NCBI GenBank assembly: GCA_012511845.1
Contig: JAAZFF010000210.1
Location: 1 to 7,407, forward strand
DNA from: Lentisphaerota bacterium
Lineage (GTDB): Bacteria > Verrucomicrobiota > Kiritimatiellia > RFP12 > UBA3636
Direction of reading: 5' to 3'
Length of the DNA stretch: 7,407 nt
Under the pieces are notes generated by a model. The model did not search any database and was not told where the DNA came from. It saw nothing but the letters and a program-made list of their open reading frames with translations. Positions 1 through 6,777 of this stretch are shown in pieces; within the stretch, counting starts at the first letter, position 1, and each line of letters starts with the position of its first letter. Position numbers and translations under genes: made by a program.

Positions 1-826
1 AAAGAAAAGCTTCTTTATACCGTCAGATGCACCGTCTGTAATAAACATTGATGACTCATACGGCAGACAATTATTTAAAGAAGTCGTAAATCAAAGTAAG
101 TATCCGACAATTTCAGTTGGAGAATCTGCTGATGCAATAATTAGGTTTTCAAATGTGAAATTGAGTAGGAATCATACTTCATTCCTGCTTTCTTACCCCG
201 GCGGCTCAGAAATGATTGATATAAAACTTCTTGGTCGCCACAATATTTATAATGTTGTTACAGCTTTTTCAATGGCTTTGGCATACGGAATAAAGCCGGA
301 AAAGATATCTCATGCTTTAGTCATGGCAGAGCCTGTGCGTGGAAGGTTAGAACTTGTTCAGGTAAAAAATTGTGAGGCAAGTTTTTTTATTGACTATGCG
401 CATACACCTGACGCTATAAAAAACGTTCTTGATGCCCTTCGCGAAATCACCAAAGGTCGACTTATTATTGTTTTTGGCGCCGGTGGAGACCGAGATCACG
501 GAAAGCGTCCTTTAATGGGCTCTGTTGCCAATCAGCTGGCAGACATTTGTATTATCACATCTGATAATCCAAGAAGTGAAAAGCCCCTAGATATAATAAA
601 TAACATTGTTGCCGGCATACCCGGTACGAGTGTTTGTGGAACTGCTGACGCAGTTCGGGAAGTTTATATCGAGCCTGACAGACGTGCGGCTATAAGGCTT
701 GCCGCAAGCCTGACTGCAAGTCCTGACGACGTTGTTCTCATAGCTGGAAAAGGTCATGAAACCTATCAGATATTTGCTGACAGGACAGAGCACTTCGATG
801 ATCGCGAAGAACTTTTATCTATCTAA
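1..826 (+). CDS. murE: UDP-N-acetylmuramoyl-tripeptide synthetase MurE (meso-DAP-adding), 3' part only
   Basis: Cytoplasmic Mur ligase that uses ATP to add the third amino acid, here probably meso-diaminopimelate, to UDP-MurNAc-L-Ala-D-Glu in peptidoglycan synthesis. The reading frame is open from base 2, so the gene is cut by the window edge: 274 residues are visible against roughly 480-500 for the family. Seen in order: the central-domain stretch VINIDDSYGRQLF (bases 41-79), the GRHNIYN motif (from 233), DYAHTPD (from 392), the FGAGGDRDHGKRP segment (from 473), DNPR (563-574) and GKGHE (from 746). DNPR and the Gly/Glu of GKGHE correspond to residues known in E. coli MurE to contact meso-DAP; lysine-adding enzymes differ at DNPR. 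A GTG at 155 can open a shorter frame, but conserved MurE sequence lies upstream of it, so it is internal. It ends 17 nt from the convergent pheT stop, and no obvious intrinsic terminator lies between them. Confidence 0.96.
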   Translation, partial: KKSFFIPSDAPSVINIDDSYGRQLFKEVVNQSKYPTISVGESADAIIRFSNVKLSRNHTSFLLSYPGGSEMIDIKLLGRHNIYNVVTAFSMALAYGIKPEKISHALVMAEPVRGRLELVQVKNCEASFFIDYAHTPDAIKNVLDALREITKGRLIIVFGAGGDRDHGKRPLMGSVANQLADICIITSDNPRSEKPLDIINNIVAGIPGTSVCGTADAVREVYIEPDRRAAIRLAASLTASPDDVVLIAGKGHETYQIFADRTEHFDDREELLSI

Positions 827-843
827 AACTACTGTTTTGAAGG

Positions 844-3255
844 TTATCCTTCACGCAATTCCAGATTGAGCGTTTTTCGCAGTCCGTCCTTGATCTTATC
901 GTGAAACTTGTTTACTTCAACATCATTCAGCGTGCGTTCCGAAGAACGATAGCGCAGTGTATATGCAAGACTGGTTCTTCCTGAACCAAGCGATTTGCCT
1001 GTAAAAATATCAAACAGCTTCACATCCTCTAATTCAGGCGGAGCAAATTTTCTTATTGTGTCAACAATCTCGCCATGTGTAGTGCCCTCTCCCGCTATGA
1101 GGGCAATATCTCTGGAAGTGCTGGGGAAAGCAGAAAGATTTTTCACCGTAACAGTTGAGAAAACATTTTTTGAAACTGCATCGCGTTTGAATTCAGCAAG
1201 TATGAGCGGAGATGAGATGCGATTTTTCTGCAGGAGTGATGATTTCACCATACCTGCTAAACCTATCTTGCGTCGATCAACGAAGATGTCGGCTGCAAAG
1301 CCGGACTCAAAGCCGGTTGCCTCACAGGGCTTCAGGCTCATTTCAGGAGCTCTTAGAGAAGAAAACAGTGAATCCAGGGTACCTTTCATCCAGAGAATAG
1401 CCTCGGATGATTCTACAGGGCGCACACTATCTGTCCCTGCCCTGCCGGCAAATCCCATAAGCCCGATACATACACGCTCCTCTTCATCAATATCGCCTGA
1501 AGAAGTTTTGAAAAAGACACGACCCATTTCGAAAAATCTGGCAGTCTGCGTGCCGTGCGAGTTGTTGTAGACCATCGTGCTGAACATTTGGGGAATAAGC
1601 GAACCGCGCAACATGCTGTAGTCGGCACTCACAGGATTGGGAAGGTGAACACCATTCTCCATTCCTGCGCCATCGGTAAAGGGTTCGAGTACTGCCGGTG
1701 CAGTGAAGCTGTAATTCATTATTTCACTGTAACCGAGTGAAAGAAGATGATGGCGACATGCTGCAACAGAGCGGAAAAAAGTATCAGAAGTACCCGGCAC
1801 CAACTTTGTACCGGGAACAACTTCAGGAAGTGCATCCAGTCCGCTCAAACGGGCAACCTCTTCAACAAGATCGGCTTCGCAGTCAACGTCTACACGATAA
1901 GACGGAACCGAGAATGTGGCACTAGATTCACAGCTTTCTACAACTTCAAACCCAAGTGATTTCAAGATTTCTATCTGCTTCTTTGCAGGAATCTCAAGCC
2001 CTATAACATTGTTGGCACGTTCAAATCTGAGCGTAACTTTAACAGGCTCTTTTTGCCTGTAGTCGGCTTCAGCTACTCCGCCGGCAACAGTGGCATTGGC
2101 ATATTTTACCAGAAGAGCGCAGGCACGCTGACTTGCCCAATCAGTCAGGAACGGATCAACACCACGCTCGAATCGATAAGATGACTCCGTTCGCATATTT
2201 AGCATGGTAGCTGTGCGTTTAACAGATTCAGGTTCAAAGCTGGCGCTCTCAAGGAGAACAGAACTTGTGTTTTCCTGTATTTCACTGTCTCGACCGCCCA
2301 TCACCCCTGCCACAGCCAATGGCGCAGCAGGATCTGTAATTAACAGCATCGACTCATCCAGGATGCGTTCATCGTCATCAAGTGTTGTAATAGTTTCGCC
2401 TTTTCCGGCTTTACGAACGACAATTGCGTGATCACGGACTCGCTCATAATCAAATGTATGAAGGGGCTGACCGCACTCAAGCATTACATAATTGGAAACA
2501 TCCACAACTATATCTATTGATCTTATCCCGCAAAGTTCAAGTCGTTTACGCATCCACTCCGGACTTGGCAACCTTTCTACATGAGGCAAAACTCTTGCAG
2601 AATAGTGCTTGCAGGCATCAGGACTTTCTATGCTCACTGAGCAAAGATCTGTGGCAAGTTGTTCTGTGACCGGAAAATCTGTTGACGGCATCTTGAGAGG
2701 ACGTCCCAGAATAGCGGAAAACTCCCTTGCTATTCCTATTATGCTCAAGCAGTCCGGACGGTTCCACGTTATCTCAACATCAAACACAGTTTCAGTTGAG
2801 CCATAAAGTGAGGACAGAGGCGTTCCCGGAATAACAGTTGATTCCATTTCCATTATCCCATCCGCATCCGAAGATATCTCAAGCTCGGAGGCAGAGCAAA
2901 GCATTCCGTAAGAATCAACGCCACGCAGCTTTGCTTTCCTAATCTTCATGCCTCCCGGCATAACAGCACCAACTTTGGCAAGAAGGACTATAAGACCGGC
3001 ACGACAATTCGGCGCTCCGCAAACGACCTGAAGCTCACTCTCTCCGTCAAACACCTTTGTTACAAAAAGATGATCGGCTCCGGGATGTCGTTCACAGGAA
3101 AGCACTTCGCACGCAACTATATTATCGTACTCTGCGCCGACCTGCTCAATGCCCTCTATTTCGATTCCTGCAAAAGTAATTCGATCGGCAAGTTCATTTA
3201 TAGAAAGATCTGAAATATCGATGTACTCAGCTAACCAGCTTACTGGAAGTTTCAT
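844..3255 (-). CDS. pheT: Phenylalanine--tRNA ligase beta subunit PheT
   Basis: Beta subunit of the cytoplasmic alpha2beta2 phenylalanyl-tRNA synthetase, which charges tRNA-Phe; beta binds tRNA and edits mischarged Tyr-tRNA, while catalysis is in alpha (PheS). At 803 residues it has the full bacterial length. Visible domains: N-terminal MKLPVSWLAEYI; an EMAP-like tRNA-binding domain about 40-150 (HPGADHL, VVCGAPN, LRGVDSYGMLCSASEL); NRPDCLS at 165-171; B3/B4 editing region about 210-390, ending in ESSYRFERGVDP (357-368); B5 about 405-475 with acidic residues in VDCEADLVEEVARLSG; an inactive synthetase-like core about 490-690 (FFEMGRVF); and the FDX-ACB anticodon-binding domain about 708-802 (FPSTSRDIALI). 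The ATG at 3255 is the family start; an AGGA lies 11 nt upstream, a slightly long spacing. It follows batA on the same strand across 134 nt. pheS, usually directly upstream, is absent there. No frameshift is seen. Confidence 0.98.
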   Translation of the reverse strand: MKLPVSWLAEYIDISDLSINELADRITFAGIEIEGIEQVGAEYDNIVACEVLSCERHPGADHLFVTKVFDGESELQVVCGAPNCRAGLIVLLAKVGAVMPGGMKIRKAKLRGVDSYGMLCSASELEISSDADGIMEMESTVIPGTPLSSLYGSTETVFDVEITWNRPDCLSIIGIAREFSAILGRPLKMPSTDFPVTEQLATDLCSVSIESPDACKHYSARVLPHVERLPSPEWMRKRLELCGIRSIDIVVDVSNYVMLECGQPLHTFDYERVRDHAIVVRKAGKGETITTLDDDERILDESMLLITDPAAPLAVAGVMGGRDSEIQENTSSVLLESASFEPESVKRTATMLNMRTESSYRFERGVDPFLTDWASQRACALLVKYANATVAGGVAEADYRQKEPVKVTLRFERANNVIGLEIPAKKQIEILKSLGFEVVESCESSATFSVPSYRVDVDCEADLVEEVARLSGLDALPEVVPGTKLVPGTSDTFFRSVAACRHHLLSLGYSEIMNYSFTAPAVLEPFTDGAGMENGVHLPNPVSADYSMLRGSLIPQMFSTMVYNNSHGTQTARFFEMGRVFFKTSSGDIDEEERVCIGLMGFAGRAGTDSVRPVESSEAILWMKGTLDSLFSSLRAPEMSLKPCEATGFESGFAADIFVDRRKIGLAGMVKSSLLQKNRISSPLILAEFKRDAVSKNVFSTVTVKNLSAFPSTSRDIALIAGEGTTHGEIVDTIRKFAPPELEDVKLFDIFTGKSLGSGRTSLAYTLRYRSSERTLNDVEVNKFHDKIKDGLRKTLNLELREG

Positions 3256-3389
3256 TAAATTGGATATCCTGAATTAAGTTAAAAAAGTACGGTGCCACAG
3301 TAAAAAGCCACAAAAAAGGATAACTGGAAACTGTGCAAACCGAGACGAGCGGAATGTTCGCATATTGACGCTTGAAAGTCAATTATCAA
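3256..3389 (-). other. batA-pheT intergenic gap, probable pheT leader
   Basis: This 134-nt gap on the minus strand lies between the batA stop and the pheT start. It holds no credible ORF. Just after the batA stop there is a TTGAC/GTCAA inverted repeat (3365-3369 and 3378-3382, 8-nt loop), too short and without a T-run to be called a terminator. Closer to pheT, the minus strand has three T-runs and two copies of TGTGGC. I could not find a convincing sigma70 pair, a T-box or a Phe-rich leader peptide. Whether pheT is read through from the bat promoter or has its own promoter here is undecided; the length of the gap leaves room for one. Confidence 0.4.
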
Positions 3390-4412
3390 TCAAATCAGGC
3401 TGCGGCGGGAATGCGACGACAGAAGTAACGAAACAAGAACAAGCAGACTGCCCGAAACAAGAAAAACAGCAAAATGATCTTTTTGGCGCATGTAAATGCC
3501 CTCCTCTATCTTCGTCTTTTGCAACCTGTCAATCTCTTCAAGGGTCTTGTTTAGCCCGCTTTCGTTTCTGACATTAAAATATCTTCCCCCTGTGGATTGC
3601 GCGATATGCTTTAAGAGAGTTTCATCAAATCCATGAGAGGGTGCCATCATTGCGTGAAAAATTGACCCCATGCCGCCGGGATTCGTAACACCATCGGGAT
3701 TTCCCATACCGATGGAGTACACCTTTATGCCCTGCTGTTTAGCCACAGAAATTGCTTCCTCAGGTGTCACGATTCCTGCATTGTTTTCACCATCACTCAA
3801 AAGTATAACTATTTTACTTTCTATATTTGTTACTGCTGCAAGGCGGGCACATGCCATTGCCAGACCATCTCCTATTGCAGTCATAGTCTCCATGGGATCC
3901 CGGCTTGCAGGTACTTCAATCCCTTTCAAAACATGCAGCAGCGCCGTGTGATCCAGGGTTAGCGGACATCTGGTTGTCGCATAGCCGCCGAAAGCTACCA
4001 GGCCAATCATATCGTCGGGGCGAAGCTCAACGAACTTTGCAAATGTTTCTTTTACAATATCAAGTCTTGTTTTACCAACAGGATCGCGGGAACTTGGCGG
4101 AGCGAGATCCCGCTCCATCATGGACCCGGAGACATCAACTGTCATTTCAATTGCAATAGAGTGTTTCGCTTTATTGGTTTTTGATAATGTTGTCTGAGGT
4201 CTTGAAGCAGCTATTACGACTAGCGCAAGTCCTGCTATCATCAGCATCGGCGGCAACAGATTGAATTTTTGACGCCATGTAAAGGTTCGAGGGAGCATAC
4301 TTACGCATGAATACGGTAAAGCCTGACTTTTTGCTCTGCGCAACATTCTATATGCGGAGTAAATGAGCGGTAAAAATAATAACAACCATTGTGGAGACGC
4401 TATTCTATTCAT
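3390..4412 (-). CDS. batA: BatA-type von Willebrand factor A membrane protein
   Basis: 340-residue protein of the BatA/BatB (Bacteroides aerotolerance) family: a vWA domain held at the membrane that is thought to bind partner proteins through a divalent metal. Seen: N-terminal hydrophobic segment about 8-22, second membrane segment about 53-70 (PPMLMIAGLALVVIAAS), vWA domain about 84-300, and a C-terminal membrane segment about 314-331 followed by a basic tail. The metal-site (MIDAS) residues are intact: DVSGSM at 93-98, the threonine of TAIGDG (178-183), and the aspartate of SDGENN (206-211). Length and topology match the family. The ATG at 4412 has a strong GAGGA Shine-Dalgarno 6 nt upstream (4419-4423), placed inside the preceding gene, and the two genes overlap by 8 nt, implying coupled translation. 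Such genes normally sit with moxR, a DUF58 gene and batB; none is adjacent. Cellular role inferred as envelope maintenance or stress, not provable here. Confidence 0.93.
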   Translation of the reverse strand: MNRIASPQWLLLFLPLIYSAYRMLRRAKSQALPYSCVSMLPRTFTWRQKFNLLPPMLMIAGLALVVIAASRPQTTLSKTNKAKHSIAIEMTVDVSGSMMERDLAPPSSRDPVGKTRLDIVKETFAKFVELRPDDMIGLVAFGGYATTRCPLTLDHTALLHVLKGIEVPASRDPMETMTAIGDGLAMACARLAAVTNIESKIVILLSDGENNAGIVTPEEAISVAKQQGIKVYSIGMGNPDGVTNPGGMGSIFHAMMAPSHGFDETLLKHIAQSTGGRYFNVRNESGLNKTLEEIDRLQKTKIEEGIYMRQKDHFAVFLVSGSLLVLVSLLLSSHSRRSLI

Positions 4413-5472
4413 TAATTTTCCTCAAAACAGGGCTGTCAGATTTCGTGCCGGTCGTCATATTATCATCAGAACTTTGTATTGATTCTCTTTCCAGGTAATC
4501 TCGCGCTTTTGCCACGGCGCTTTCAGCGGTTTCCAATGTAGCAGTTACTCCTGCAAATTTGACCAAATCGGCAGCTGAAAGAAATTGTCTCAGATTGGTA
4601 ATCGACTTCTGATTGAACGCGGAAGAACCGGTAGCCGAAGCGAGAAACTCCTCAGTCGTTTGGCGTGGTGCCCTTATCGCATAGCGCCTTTCAATGTACC
4701 GGCGCACAACCATGGTCAACTCTACATAAAAATCTTTGAACAATCCCTTTTCCGGAAGTTTTTTTGCCAATAAAGCTGAAAGTTCAAAAAACGCACGTTC
4801 TCGTGGTGACATGCGTCTTATCTTTCTGACAAATCTGATTTTTGCAATAACTTTGTAAGTTAAAAACAAAACAGCAGCTGATACGAGCAGTAAAACAGCT
4901 ATGTACGGAAGTTTTCTAAAAGAAGGGCGTATATAAACAGGTTCAACAGATGTTTCTACAGATGCCGGGACTGTACCTGCATGAGTTTTTGCTGGTATAT
5001 ATATCATCTCGGTATTAAACCAGCTTCTTTCAGGTGGATGAACTGAAGAATCAATTGTTTGCACAGCAAAGGGACGAATCCGGTAAACATCAGCTCCCGG
5101 TTCGGGAATCAGCCTGAAATTGTAAACGACAGCTTTCTGCTTGTCATGAGAAGGTTCCGAGTAATAACCAGCGATATTAAATCCCTGAAAGCGTCCGGAC
5201 ATGTCAGCAGGCAGATTTGCTGCGATCTCATCAGGATGCGAGATTGTTATGGAAACCATAGTATCGCGCTTTAAGTCTACTTGCGGTGGTTCAATAGCAA
5301 TTTCAAGATAAACATCATTTTGCCCAAACGTTCTTGACAACCGATCATCAGATCCCGCTGATTCTGCCAAAGCAGGGGTTGAAATAACCTTCAGAAACAA
5401 AAACATCCCGAAGATTAGACCGCAAATTCTTCTTGTTAAAACATTACTGCTCAAAACAATATTGCCTTTCAA
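4405..5472 (-). CDS. BatD / DUF4381-like secreted membrane protein, partner of BatA
   Basis: 355 residues. Seen: a signal peptide (RR, then a hydrophobic core about 17-30, with likely cleavage after PALA at 33-36), a presumably periplasmic beta-rich region about 37-185, one membrane segment about 188-207, and a basic cytoplasmic stretch (KIRFVRKIRR, 211-220) followed by a helical domain about 221-330. That C-terminal part, with SPRERAFFEL, FYVELTMVVRRYIERRY (248-264), QTTEEFL (271-277) and FLSAADLVKFAG, is the style of the conserved tail of BatD/DUF4381 proteins that sit beside batA in MoxR/Bat operons. Context supports this: it precedes batA and overlaps it by 8 nt. The frame opens with TTG at 5472 and has no good Shine-Dalgarno there. 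A TTG at 5454 (codon 7) has GAAAGG about 10 nt upstream and would still leave a complete signal peptide, so it may be the real start. Exact subfamily is uncertain. Confidence 0.8.
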   Translation of the reverse strand: MKGNIVLSSNVLTRRICGLIFGMFLFLKVISTPALAESAGSDDRLSRTFGQNDVYLEIAIEPPQVDLKRDTMVSITISHPDEIAANLPADMSGRFQGFNIAGYYSEPSHDKQKAVVYNFRLIPEPGADVYRIRPFAVQTIDSSVHPPERSWFNTEMIYIPAKTHAGTVPASVETSVEPVYIRPSFRKLPYIAVLLLVSAAVLFLTYKVIAKIRFVRKIRRMSPRERAFFELSALLAKKLPEKGLFKDFYVELTMVVRRYIERRYAIRAPRQTTEEFLASATGSSAFNQKSITNLRQFLSAADLVKFAGVTATLETAESAVAKARDYLERESIQSSDDNMTTGTKSDSPVLRKINE

Positions 5473-5535
5473 ACATTTTATATCAAGTAACCTAAAATCA
5501 GAAAGCCTAATCCGGCTCCATGAAAATGTCGGGTT

Positions 5536-5564
5536 ATCCTACCAAAATCACTTTTTTTTTTCAA
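5536..5564 (-). promoter_or_regulatory. Sigma70-type promoter for the BatD-like/batA (possibly pheT) block
   Basis: On the minus strand, a -35 box TTGAAA (5564-5559) is followed by an exact 17-nt spacer and a -10 box TAGGAT (5541-5536) preceded by TGG, which makes it an extended -10. Transcription would start near 5529, about 57 nt before the TTG start at 5472. The -35 box and spacer share an uninterrupted run of 10 A residues (5551 side is C; the run is 5552-5561 on the plus strand as T). The call rests on consensus match and position only. Confidence 0.68.
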
Positions 5565-5582
5565 GAATTGAACAAATAAATC

Positions 5583-5612
5583 TTGCTTTTATAAAATAAA
5601 ACTAAGTATAAT
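5583..5612 (+). promoter_or_regulatory. Sigma70-type promoter for the oxidoreductase gene
   Basis: A -35 box TTGCTT (5583-5588), an 18-nt AT-rich spacer and a perfect TATAAT -10 box (5607-5612). Transcription would begin near 5619, leaving a leader of about 100 nt before the ATG at 5718. It lies back to back with the minus-strand promoter; the two -35 boxes are 18 nt apart, so one DNA-binding protein between them could affect both. No clear operator palindrome is visible in that 18-nt gap. Confidence 0.7.
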
Positions 5613-5639
5613 CGCTTTTAGTTACGTATCACTTTTATA

Positions 5640-5678
5640 CGGGAGTTAGAAAGGGGTATTTAACCCGCCGAATTCCCG
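5640..5678 (+). promoter_or_regulatory. Folded 5' leader of the oxidoreductase mRNA (nested hairpin)
   Basis: The leader can form an 8-bp outer stem, CGGGAGTT (5640-5647) with AATTCCCG (5671-5678), containing one G-U pair. Inside it sits a 4-bp hairpin, GGGT (5654-5657) with ACCC (5663-5666), with a 5-nt loop. GGGGT at 5653-5657 could instead pair with ACCCC at 5697-5701, about 17 nt before the start codon, so two exclusive folds are possible. It matches no riboswitch class I recognise. Function is inference only. Confidence 0.35.
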
Positions 5679-5717
5679 ATTTTATTAAACCTGTTAACCC
5701 CGGCAAAGTCAGTTAAA

Positions 5718-6773
5718 ATGCAAAAGAAAAAAAACTACAATCTCGCCATAGTAGGATTAGGTGGAATGGGTAATTGGCATCGTGAAACGATAGCCGAATT
5801 TAAAAACCTTTCAGTATGTGGCTCATTTGATATTAAACCATCACGCCAGGTTTTCGCCAGAGAACATGGAATAGAACCATACGAAAGTTTCGAAGCTGTG
5901 CTGGCTGATCCTGAAGTTGACATAGTGTTGTGTGCCACACCTAACGACGTACATCGTGATATTTGCATAAGAGCTTTGGAAGCAGGCAAACATGTTGTAT
6001 GCGAAAAACCTGTTACACTCGATTCAGCCGAACTGCAAGATATAATCGACGCTTCCGAAAAAACAGGTAAACTTTTTGTCGTACATCAAAACCGCAGGTG
6101 GGATGAAGACTTCCTTACAATGAAGGATATTTTCAATAGAAATCTGCTGGGTGACGTCTTCCGCATCGAATCCCGTGTGCAGGGATCACGTGGAATTCCC
6201 GGCGACTGGCGTCAGGAAAAACAGTACGGCGGTGGAATGGTGCTCGACTGGGGAGTCCATCTTTTTGACCAGATTTTGCAAATGGTACCAGGTAAGTTAA
6301 AGAAAGTTTTTGCTACTATAACCCACGTTACAAACGAACTTGTTGATGACGGCTTCTATGCAGAACTTACGTTCGAAAGCGGTCTTGTAGCACATGTTGA
6401 AGTTGGTACAAGCAACTTTATTTCGCTCCCGCGTTGGTACATGCTAGGCAGAGATGGAACAGCAATGATTGAAGGCTGGGATTTAAAAGGGAAAATAGTT
6501 CGCTGTATCGACTGGACACAAAACGATGCTGTGCCCATCAGCACTGCAGCAGGGCTTACCAAAACAATGGCACCGCGCACAGAGGCAACAATCCAGGAGC
6601 AACCTCTCGAACCGGTCCATGGGGATATCAGGGACTTCTATCGCAACGTCATTGCTACAATCGAAGGCAAAGAAGAAATCATCGTTAAAAACGATGAAGT
6701 TATGCGTTGCATGAAGTTAATGGAGGCTGTATTCGAGTCTGCTGAAAAATGCAAAGTTATAGACTTCGAATAA
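5718..6773 (+). CDS. Gfo/Idh/MocA-family NAD(P)-dependent oxidoreductase
   Basis: 351-residue cytoplasmic dehydrogenase of the Gfo/Idh/MocA family, which usually oxidises or reduces a hydroxyl of a sugar, sugar acid or inositol. Seen: N-terminal Rossmann fold with the GLGGMG dinucleotide loop (13-18), ATPNDVH (73-79), the family EKP motif (96-98) whose lysine acts in catalysis, HQNRRWDEDF (123-132), and the second-domain GGGMVLDWGVHLFD (171-184) carrying the Asp177/His181 pair expected in the active site. The length is normal and there is no signal peptide. The QNRRWD..F stretch resembles the IolW/YdgJ-like inositol or sugar dehydrogenases, but substrate cannot be fixed from sequence and no sugar-metabolism neighbour is present. 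The ATG has no recognisable Shine-Dalgarno. It appears monocistronic, with its own promoter and leader, and stops 4 nt before the convergent acetyltransferase stop. Confidence 0.93.
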   Translation: MQKKKNYNLAIVGLGGMGNWHRETIAEFKNLSVCGSFDIKPSRQVFAREHGIEPYESFEAVLADPEVDIVLCATPNDVHRDICIRALEAGKHVVCEKPVTLDSAELQDIIDASEKTGKLFVVHQNRRWDEDFLTMKDIFNRNLLGDVFRIESRVQGSRGIPGDWRQEKQYGGGMVLDWGVHLFDQILQMVPGKLKKVFATITHVTNELVDDGFYAELTFESGLVAHVEVGTSNFISLPRWYMLGRDGTAMIEGWDLKGKIVRCIDWTQNDAVPISTAAGLTKTMAPRTEATIQEQPLEPVHGDIRDFYRNVIATIEGKEEIIVKNDEVMRCMKLMEAVFESAEKCKVIDFE

Positions 6774-6777
6774 TCTG

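Noticed and set aside
155..157. GTG at 155 as a gene start
   Set aside because: The same frame is open to the window edge and the upstream residues (VINIDDSYG) match MurE, so GTG is an internal valine codon and the gene is truncated by the window.
995..1570. A 191-codon open frame on the plus strand opposite pheT
   Set aside because: It lies fully within unmistakable pheT coding sequence, has a low-complexity Ser/Pro-rich translation with no domain, and is a shadow of pheT codon use.
1793..1831. CCCGG...CCGGG inverted repeat inside pheT
   Set aside because: It arises from a tandem VPGT-K-L-VPGT protein repeat in a linker next to the B5 domain; the stem is only about 5 bp and needs no extra explanation.
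3365..3382. TTGAC/GTCAA repeat after batA as a terminator
   Set aside because: The stem is 5 bp with an 8-nt loop and no following T-run on the minus strand, within chance expectation.
3256..3389. T-box or Phe-rich attenuator ahead of pheT
   Set aside because: No T-box TGG-containing core and no short ORF rich in Phe codons followed by a terminator could be found.
3670..3951. A 93-codon plus-strand frame opposite batA
   Set aside because: It is antisense to the intact vWA domain, with no ribosome site and no recognisable motif; batA explains the region.
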